The notes beneath the pieces were generated by a model. It did not search any database, had not been told where the DNA came from, and saw nothing but the letters and a program-made list of their open reading frames with translations. A program made the position numbers and the translations under genes. Below are positions 5,741 through 11,031 of a stretch of DNA of 11,031 nt, piece after piece. Within the stretch, counting starts at the first letter, position 1. Each line of letters begins with the position of its first letter. The DNA comes from Cephalothrix spiralis (taxonomy: Eukaryota > Nemertea > Palaeonemertea > Archinemertea > Cephalotrichidae): assembly GCA_032353305.1 (NCBI GenBank), contig JAUCNG010384148.1, forward strand, positions 1-11,031, written 5' to 3'.

Positions 5741-8370
5741 GTAGGTTATACAGTATACAATATAATGGAAAACAGCCAGATGACGTCATATTGTAACTTA
5801 ATTAATTGCAAAAAATACTTATTTGAGAACATGGCCGGTCTTCTCTACCGAATAGAATAAGATTTCGTGCTCATAACTAAGAGAGCTACGATGATTCTTT
5901 TGAATTTGGTCTTTTAGAACAGCCTTTGTATGATGGTTACATGGAATTTTATCGAGAAAATGGATTTTTTCACTAGGCGGGAGAATTTATCGGAATCGGG
6001 AAAATTAAGGTTATTGGAAACAGCTCCGCGTTTACCGGAAAACCTTTTTCTTTATCGGAATATGGAAAGCGCCTAGAAAAAAGTGTCGGGAAGCGGAATT
6101 TGACCTCCTCCATGTGATTCTTTTGAAAAATATATTATCTGTTTTAAAACTCAGTTTTCGATTGCAGATTTATGATAAAAGATTCGTGATGGTATTTACA
6201 AGCCCTGCTGTCAAGAATCTCTGTGAAATTAATAATGGCGTCGAAGATCTGTTTCCGGAACATACTCAAATCTATCACTATGCATGGGAAAGATTGTCAA
6301 GTAAGGCTCCTCTAGACCTCCCTCCAAATATGGAAGAGCTATGTGAACAGTTGCATACAGCAGGAAAAGAAGGTATTCAATTATTTTCGCGGTGTTGTGA
6401 AATATATAGAAATAATGTGTACTGCATTGCGCGGCGAAACCAAGGGTGCATAGCACCCCCAATAGAATTGTCGTTGGTGCTCTCCATATAAAGTGCAACC
6501 CAATAATTAGATAAATATATTTGAAATGTAATTTGGGGCTATTTCAGCTATAATATGCAAAAAAATATTGAAGGTGCACTTTGGCAGCTGATATGGAGCA
6601 AAATAACATGAAATAAACCTGATTTCGCGAGCTCCAAATGTGCGAGCGAAAATTTTTGATACTTTGCTCCATATATCAGCTGCCACAGTGCACCATCAAA
6701 ATTGTTTAACTTCCGTCTCGCCTGATTGTTTACCTTTTTTTTAAGCCATAAAATAATAGTTCCATAGACAACAAATTCATTAGAATCTACTAAATACAAA
6801 AAAACGGTATTCTCATTCTATAATCATTTCTTATATACTTATTGCCCCAGTTCATTGGTTCAAAAGTTATCCTAGACAAATACACGAACATTTTCCGTCA
6901 AAAAGAATACCGAAATTTCGGTAATATTCGGGAAAATACGGGATTAGCCGAAGTTATTAAAACGAGGGAAAATGTTTGCTGGATAAACCGAATGTGTACG
7001 GGTCTTGTCCGGAATGTCTTTCGAACCGAGCCGAACATTCTTTCTATCTGTTCTTGGAAATATTCTGAATAATGGGTTAGGACTCGAGACCATAAATTCT
7101 CTGAGAGACCCAAAATTAGGAAGATTCATTTTCTGTGTCTCTGCATTCCATAATTACATATTTTGACTAGTCACATACGATACTAAAGAAAGGGCGTTCT
7201 TTACTTACCCCCGATTTTGCGCTCCTATAGAAGATAGACGTCTTTCTCCGTTTTAACTAGAGGCTAAAGCGACCCTACAGCTTACAGCTACAGTCAACTC
7301 TATTACAGTTGTGGAGGGGGGGGTGGTGGTTCATACGTCTTGATGGGGTATAATAATTTTCATCTGGTTTTTGCAAAAAATCAGCATAAAGGCTTTACTC
7401 TTGAATTTCGCATTTTAAGTACTGGTTATGTGAATAGTAAAAAGGCTAACAAAAATTCGGTAGTCTGTGATCAAAATATTGTAGGGACTAGTAGTAAAAG
7501 TCCCTCTGCAAATGTTTTCGTAGCAATTTTGTGGTGTTACCTTAACCCCGATTAACTGATCACACATGCCCGAGAAATAGTCGTACATCAAAATAATTTA
7601 TTTCAATTTATTTTCATGAAATAAAGTTTATAAATAAATCATGTTCTTCTTATACAGGTGTGGTTAAACATATCGAAAGACTAGTGAAGAAGCATAAATG
7701 CCACGATGCCTATGGTTTTCCTAAAATGCCTGTAGAAGTGGATCGTGCAATCAATGGATATTTAAAGTTATGGTGTACAAGTAAGCGTAGCTTTATTATG
7801 TATTTTGTTTTAATAATTGCAGAAAATGCCCCAAACATTTCATAACTACGGGAGCTACTCTCCCGAAAAATCTCTAGTTTCATTTCCCCAGGAAGTCCCA
7901 CTATAAATTGAAAGAAAGCTATTTGCCATCCCTCTGAAATTAAACTTGTGAATATTTTCATTGAATTTCAATTTTAATTCTAAAAAATTGTGAATAGTAA
8001 ATTGAAAAGGCAATTGTTTTAAATTTAACTCAAATTTTCCACATCCGTATTTTTTTCCCATTGGAGATTTCGAACATTCTTTGATATCGAGAAAATGGGG
8101 GGGGGGGGGTGGTTGTAAAATTGGTGAAAGGGGGGGGGGGTGTATCTATAAAAAATGTCATGTAAAAAATATAATTTGCCAAATACACCATATATGTATA
8201 TGCCCCTGGTTCTACTGGGGAAATTGTTTTCAAACGTAAAAACGATGTGTTATTTTTAATTCATTTCAGACCCAAGAGTTGCTGAGGCACGCCTTAGACC
8301 TTTTCTCAAGTATGCAAAACAGCGATTGTACAAGCCATCGACAGTCATGAAACGACTCGTACTATCTTGA
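5612..8370 (+). CDS. Gene B: secreted four-cysteine protein, paralogue of gene A, 185 aa, four coding exons
   Basis: The coding sequence joins 5612-5740, 6168-6372, 7658-7780 and 8270-8370 (558 nt with stop). Residues 1-22 form a signal peptide with an I/L/V core and a V-G-S cleavage site. The mature protein of 163 residues begins VEYT. Cysteines C62, C102, C126 and C151 match those of gene A, with the last two gaps (23 and 24 residues) identical. Mature identity to gene A is about 40% by my hand count, highest at LPPNMEELCEQL and YAKQRL. Intron phases are the same, but the introns share no evident sequence, so the duplication is not recent. An in-frame ATG at 5564 would add 16 residues. I prefer 5612 because it follows a good acceptor by one base and gives a normal signal peptide. 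No N-glycosylation sequon is present. Function unknown; the family is not recognised. Confidence 0.85.
5741..6167 (+). other. Intron 1 of gene B
   Basis: A 427-nt phase 0 intron. It contains a TGACGTCA palindrome at 5781-5788 and the inverted-repeat element at 5964-6084. No gene is seen. Confidence 0.85.
5964..6084. repeat. Small inverted-repeat element
   Basis: The left end TTTTTTCACTAGGCG (5965-5979) is complementary to CGCCTAGAAAAAAG (6070-6083) apart from a 2-nt AC insertion. The interior has CGGGAGA, CGGAATCGGGAAAA and TCGGGAAGCGG, which resemble the units of the dispersed repeat in gene A introns. It is plausibly a MITE of about 120 bp. No clear target-site duplication was found. Confidence 0.6.
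6168..6372 (+). CDS. Gene B coding exon 2: C62 and C102, LPPNM motif
   Basis: It encodes residues 44-111 plus one base of codon 112. The acceptor is TTTTCGATTGCAG and the donor AAG/GTATTC, the weakest donor of the gene. It is one codon longer than the gene A exon, the extra residue falling in the LSSKAP segment. Confidence 0.85.
6373..7657 (+). other. Intron 2 of gene B
   Basis: The longest intron here (1285 nt, phase 1). It holds the fold-back at 6564-6703, a short GGGTGC-ATA-GCACCC hairpin at 6445-6459, a perfect 16-nt palindrome TACCGAAATTTCGGTA at 6908-6923, CGGGAAAA-type degenerate sequence around 6927-7030, and a run of 8 G at 7316-7323. Short open frames on both strands at 6842-7129 and 7340-7555 lack splice-site or homology support. 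Confidence 0.82.
6564..6703. repeat. MITE-like fold-back element with about 42-nt terminal inverted repeats
   Basis: The left arm 6564-6605 and right arm 6660-6703 are reverse complements at about 38 of 42 positions plus a 2-nt indel. Both carry GGTGCACT and GGCAGCTGATAT. The 54-nt centre contains a further stem, TTTCGC (6623-6628) with GCGAAA (6646-6651). There is no coding capacity, which fits a non-autonomous DNA transposon. I could not identify a target-site duplication or the superfamily. Confidence 0.75.
7658..7780 (+). CDS. Gene B coding exon 3: KKHKC and LKLWCT motifs
   Basis: It encodes residues 112-152, 123 nt, phase 1 at both ends as in gene A. The acceptor is TTCTTCTTATACAG and the donor GTAAGC. 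C126 and C151 keep the spacing of gene A, while the segment between them is almost fully divergent. Confidence 0.86.
7781..8269 (+). other. Intron 3 of gene B
   Basis: A 489-nt phase 1 intron with two long G runs (listed separately) in its 3' half. Otherwise AT-rich with no gene. Confidence 0.85.
8097..8140 (+). repeat. Two long poly-G runs
   Basis: Thirteen G at 8097-8109 and eleven G at 8130-8140 are separated by a 20-nt spacer starting TGGTTGTAAAATT. They lie about 130-170 nt before the last acceptor of gene B on the sense strand. Such runs could form G-quadruplexes in DNA or pre-mRNA. The exact lengths are prone to sequencing error. Confidence 0.8.
8270..8370 (+). CDS. Gene B coding exon 4: YAKQRL motif and divergent tail
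   Basis: It encodes residues 153-185 and TGA. The acceptor is TTTTTAATTCATTTCAG. RPFLKYAKQRL aligns with gene A and is followed by a shorter tail ending KRLVLS, four residues shorter than the gene A exon product. Confidence 0.84.
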
Positions 8371-8705
8371 AAGAAGTCCAAGACAATGAGGACACATTTG
8401 CATAATTCTTTTGTTGCTTCCCATGTATATGAAATATCAGTCCTAGAAAATAGTTTAACATTTATCTTCATGCTTGATTGGTGAAACCGTCGATGGAACC
8501 CAAAGTGGAAATCAAAGTCAAGTTTCGTACGAAAGTCAAAATGTTAAAATCAAAAGACAAAATAAAAAGTCAAAAATATTCAGAAATAAGTTTAAAACTG
8601 AACTGCTCGAAAGCTAACTTTGATTCTATCCATCAACAACTGTATCAACGGAAGCACATATAAATATAGATATTTTTGTGTAAAATAAATTAATATTTTG
8701 TACTT
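8371..8705 (+). other. Presumed 3' UTR of gene B
   Basis: AT-rich and lysine-codon-like, with AAAGTCAA repeated at 8514, 8532 and 8566. AATAAA occurs at 8561-8566 and 8684-8689. A short open frame at 8478-8663 reads as a low-complexity lysine-rich peptide and is not supported. Confidence 0.5.
8684..8689 (+). terminator. Candidate polyadenylation signal of gene B (AATAAA)
   Basis: AATAAA 314 nt after the stop codon. An earlier AATAAA at 8561-8566 is an alternative that would shorten the 3' UTR by about 120 nt. I cannot tell which is used. Confidence 0.45.
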
Positions 8706-9010
8706 TAAAATAGTTAAGAAAATTTCGTATTTGTAAGTCATTAGAACTGAAGCCGTACAAATTAGAGAGGATAAGACCATGTTTCAGCCCTAGTTGTTTG
8801 CTGAATACAAGCCCAGGCATACCACAGGGTGTGACGTCAGTAATTTAATTTTCCAAATATCGTCTCCATCGTTTATAAGGTCGCCTCATGATTTTATCCT
8901 AGTTCTGTCAGTTTACATACTTAATCTTATCAGAAATTTGAAAAAATTAATTTCGCTTACCAAGAACATCATACCTTAATAACTGAAAGGTACTGGACTT
9001 CTGCCCTAAG

Positions 9011-9216
9011 AAGTTAAACCGCGGTAACTCCGGTTTTCATCGAACGAAGAAAATTGACTTTCAGTAAATGGAATTCTGAGGATTCCTAGGTTTTTTCACC
9101 AATTCAATGATCGAACTTTGTTTCCAAATTTTAACTAAGATAAATATTGCGGAGAAGACTGCACTTGCATCAATAACACTGTACGCGCCAAAAAGTGAGT
9201 TACCGTGCTTTAACTT
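9011..9216. repeat. Inverted repeat with 27-nt arms
   Basis: AAGTTAAACCGCGGTAACTC (start of 9011-9037) matches the reverse complement of 9190-9216 at 22 of 27 positions, and about 10 of the next 16 outer positions also agree. The interior is about 150 nt. It looks like another decayed fold-back element, here in intergenic DNA. Confidence 0.6.
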
Positions 9217-9432
9217 CCTAGAGTAGACTTGCCCCGAGACTAGATTGCCGTGCGCGAGTCTACGGACGATGCAGGAGATGAGACCAGAGACGGAGCGAGT
9301 GTCAAAACCTTTATACACCATGGATAAGAATATATATGGTTACCATGCATTATCCAAGACAGGGTATATATGCGCATAGTCAGGTATAGTTGTTTCTTGT
9401 CAGAAGGATGACAATAAAAATGAAACTGAAAC

Positions 9433-9692
9433 GTAAAAACACAATGTAACAATCGAATTATAAATTTTATTACAAAATTATTTAACTTTTGATATCATAC
9501 ACTTAATTTCTACTAAACATGACCAGACAGTCTGTGGAATTTAGCATTTAAAAGGCGATAATATCGGTAAAACTAACACGTGATAGAAAACACAAAAAAA
9601 TAATATTTCGCCTGAAAATGGAGACTAAACGACTTTAGATCAAAAAATAAGGCGAGTGATTATCGAAGCTTTTTGGAGTAAAAACACAATGT
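9433..9692 (+). repeat. 15-nt direct repeat flanking about 230 bp
   Basis: GTAAAAACACAATGT occurs identically at 9433-9447 and 9678-9692. The length suits a target-site duplication of a retroposon, but the enclosed DNA has no poly-A end or Pol III boxes that I can see. Chance is possible given the AT bias. Confidence 0.4.
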
Positions 9693-10225
9693 CATTATAA
9701 ATCCAGGACAGGCTTCGTAGTGAATTTTGTTATTCCAATTTATATTTCTACGGGATTTTTACCTAAACTTAATTTATTCCTGTCACGGTTTTAAAATATT
9801 TCGCGTTTCATTAATTTGACATAGCGGTGAACAAAATGGTTTAGATCTTATTATTGTTTGTACTGATTTCATATTACTTATGAGATTGTTTGAGTTCTTG
9901 CAACAAATTATGACATTTTTATAAAATTATATGCGATCTAAAAGGGCTGTCATGAGAAAGGGCGTTCGTTTCGCGACTGCTCTAAATTGGGATATATCCC
10001 AGTCTAACGATAGAATATTCGTGACTGGAACTAGTTGTAGCGTTCTCAATTAATCTTATTAAAATATGCATGTATTATAATTAATTGTGTATTAGATAGC
10101 TATAACGCACTACATTGTGTGAACACCATTATTTCAATTTAAAGCGTCAAGTTTTAGTAATATAAAATATTAACTTTTTATAATGATCTAGAGATATCAC
10201 AAAACTGTGTTTTTAAAGAAACATG

Positions 10226-10423
10226 CAGCACCAATGTCATAACTTTATTTTCTGAAGAAGAAGAAAAATCAAATTTTTTATAATGTAATTAGAAAATTTG
10301 AATAATCAATATCTGCTGATTTAATTTTATACATTAAAAAAAAGTTAGTTTTCATTATCAATTGCAGCAGCATTAGCCCATGTTTGCAATGTTCCTTAAA
10401 AAACAATCAAATAGGAAATGTTA
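10226..10423 (-). other. Presumed 3' UTR of TBCA
   Basis: About 200 nt of AT-rich sequence between the stop codon and the inferred cleavage site. A run of 8 T on the minus strand lies around 10336-10343. No ORF is present. Confidence 0.6.
10244..10249 (-). terminator. TBCA polyadenylation signal (AATAAA)
   Basis: AATAAA on the minus strand, 175 nt after the stop codon, followed by TTGGTGCTGCATGTTT, a reasonable G/T-rich downstream element. Cleavage probably falls near 10226. Confidence 0.6.
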
Positions 10424-10510
10424 TCACTGTGGTAACTGCGGCTTGGCATCTATCATTATTTGTTGTGCTGTTTTATATTCGGTAGATTCAGATAAATCAC
10501 TTTCTTTTAG
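10424..10510 (-). CDS. TBCA: TBCA terminal exon
   Basis: Twenty-eight codons plus TGA follow a pyrimidine-rich acceptor. The peptide is acidic at first (ESDLSESTEY), then KTAQQIMIDAKPQLPQ. The frame also stays open upstream through the intron, but that part is hydrophobic noise. Confidence 0.9.
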   Translation of the reverse strand, partial: LKESDLSESTEYKTAQQIMIDAKPQLPQ

Positions 10511-11031
10511 CTGAAAATATAAGAAAATATAAATCAGTGAAAAAGAATGATAAAATATCATGATGAAAACAGGAGTTTTGAGTGATTTGAAGTAAAATAG
10601 GCTAAAGTAATTCGACATTGTAAGAGGCGGTGGGTTTAGATCGTGGTTTTTGAAAACAATCGATTGGTTCCGACGATAATAGCCTTTCGAATGGCTTAAA
10701 ATCTGCTAAAGCCCCGCAGGCGGGGACACTAAGGGAGCGCTGTTCCCCAAGGACGGAGATACGCGCGCTATGAATCCGTTCGCTATGCGGGAAATCCTCA
10801 CTTGTTTCGGGCCACATATAATCGTATACTTTGATAGCGATAATTTATTATTATGAAGTCTGATATAGGAACCTTGGAACGAGGATCACTGCTTCTCTGC
10901 AATTATTATTTTTTAATTTGCAATAATGCATTAATTCCTGATGATAATGATAAGAAACTTAGTACAAGTCTTACCAGAATTTGTTCCAATTCATCGTATG
11001 AGACTTTTAATCTACGTTGGCAATCTGGCAC
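10424..11031 (-). CDS. TBCA: Tubulin-specific chaperone A (tubulin-folding cofactor A), C-terminal part, gene runs off the window
   Basis: The minus-strand exons 11031-10975 and 10510-10424 join in phase 0 to give 47 residues and a TGA stop. The first exon carries PDCQRRLKVSYDELEQIL and the second continues with LKESDLSESTEYKTAQQIM. This matches the family's C-terminal helix: the IPDCQRRL motif, a short acidic linker, then an E-Y-K-x-A segment. TBCA is a cytosolic three-helix protein of roughly 110 residues that binds beta-tubulin during alpha/beta-tubulin assembly. About 60% of the protein, including its start, lies beyond 11031. The splice sites are good (CTG/GTAAGA, and TTATATTTTCAG before 10510). 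Its tail ends KPQLPQ, which I regard as lineage-specific. The gene converges on gene B and is unrelated in function. Confidence 0.93.
10511..10974 (-). other. Last intron of TBCA
   Basis: A 464-nt phase 0 intron on the minus strand. Its centre (10620-10815) is markedly richer in GC and CpG than the rest of the window and full of short hairpins, described separately. Confidence 0.88.
10681..10779. repeat. Chain of four short GC-rich hairpins inside the TBCA intron
   Basis: Consecutive stems are AGCC/GGCT (10681-10696, with TTCGAA inside), CCCCGC/GCGGGG (10712-10725), GGGA/TCCC (10733-10747) and ACGGA/TCCGT (10753-10779, with GCGCGC inside). This could be an inserted repeat, a structured RNA or chance in GC-rich DNA. 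No tRNA or snoRNA box set is recognisable. Confidence 0.5.
10975..11031 (-). CDS. TBCA: TBCA penultimate exon (truncated by window edge)
   Basis: The nineteen codons in view begin VPDCQRR, and the frame is open to the window edge. The donor GTAAGA on the minus strand starts at 10974. The cysteine and double arginine are family hallmarks. Confidence 0.92.

Larger units (their letters stand above)
8706..10225. other. Intergenic region between convergent gene B and TBCA
   Basis: About 1.5 kb with no supported gene. It contains TGACGTCA at 8832-8839, the inverted repeat at 9011-9216, a CpG-richer patch at about 9180-9310 and a 15-nt direct repeat at 9433 and 9678. From 9700 to 10225 I see only AT-rich sequence. 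Confidence 0.6.

Noticed and set aside
6842-7129. Open frames on both strands in gene B intron 2
   Set aside because: They lie in degenerate CGGGAAAA-type repeat sequence, on opposite strands at the same place, and have no homology that I recognise.
7340-7555. 71-codon frame in gene B intron 2
   Set aside because: No paralogous segment in gene A, no usable acceptor and donor pair seen, and low-complexity content.
1065-8370. Odorant-binding protein or helical cytokine assignment for genes A and B
   Set aside because: There are four cysteines instead of the six-cysteine OBP pattern with its C-x3-C step, and the intron phases are not all 0 as in classical helical cytokines.
8478-8663. Lysine-rich small ORF after gene B
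   Set aside because: It arises from AAAGTCAA-type repetition in the presumed 3' UTR and contains an AATAAA signal.
9061-9321. 86-codon antisense frame
   Set aside because: It overlaps the inverted repeat and has no family resemblance. The TATA-like site lies inside its first codons, so a transcript from there would lack the start.
10620-10680. tRNA or tRNA-derived SINE at the island edge
   Set aside because: GGTTCCGAC slightly resembles a B box, but no A box or cloverleaf could be drawn.
10602-10817. 71-codon antisense frame in the TBCA intron as a TBCA exon
   Set aside because: The flanking TBCA exons join in frame directly and match the family without it. It remains only as part of the GC-rich island finding.

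Overview
This is an AT-rich eukaryotic, almost certainly animal, window. Its genes are split by spliceosomal GT-AG introns of roughly 0.4 to 1.3 kb and carry TATA boxes and AATAAA/ATTAAA signals. CCTAACC/GGTTAGG motifs around 4841 and 5195 are common in arthropod genomes, so an arthropod or other invertebrate host is my best guess, but nothing here proves it. There are no rRNA, tRNA, CRISPR or prokaryotic features that I can support.

The plus strand carries two head-to-tail paralogous genes. Gene A (coding exons 1065-1184, 2264-2465, 3413-3535, 4303-4415) and gene B (5612-5740, 6168-6372, 7658-7780, 8270-8370) each have four coding exons, with the same intron phases (0, 1, 1). Each encodes a 185-residue protein with a signal peptide, a mature start of V-[DE]-Y-T, and four mature cysteines at nearly identical spacing. 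By hand alignment the mature proteins are about 40% identical, with shared motifs LPPNM-[DE]-E, CEQL, KKH-x-C, LKL-x-CTN and YAKQRL. I do not recognise the family. Each gene also seems to have a noncoding leader exon ending in a good donor (641 and 5114), spliced to an acceptor directly upstream of the ATG. These leader ends are similar to each other.

At the right edge, on the minus strand, are the last two exons of tubulin-specific chaperone A (TBCA): 11031-10975 and 10510-10424. They are recognised from the family motif PDCQRRL and the acidic C-terminal tail. The gene converges on gene B across about 1.5 kb of gene-poor DNA. TBCA is housekeeping and its only link to the A/B pair is position.

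The noncoding DNA is unusually rich in inverted repeats. Separate fold-back or MITE-like structures occur at 857-937, 2574-2648, 4828-4929, 5964-6084, 6564-6703 and 9011-9216. Two decayed copies of a purine-rich dispersed repeat lie in opposite orientation in introns 1 and 3 of gene A, flanking exons 2 and 3. A GC-rich chain of short hairpins sits inside the TBCA intron. The strongest candidate for something undescribed is the secreted four-cysteine protein family. All exon models rest on manual reading of splice sites plus paralogue agreement, without transcript evidence.
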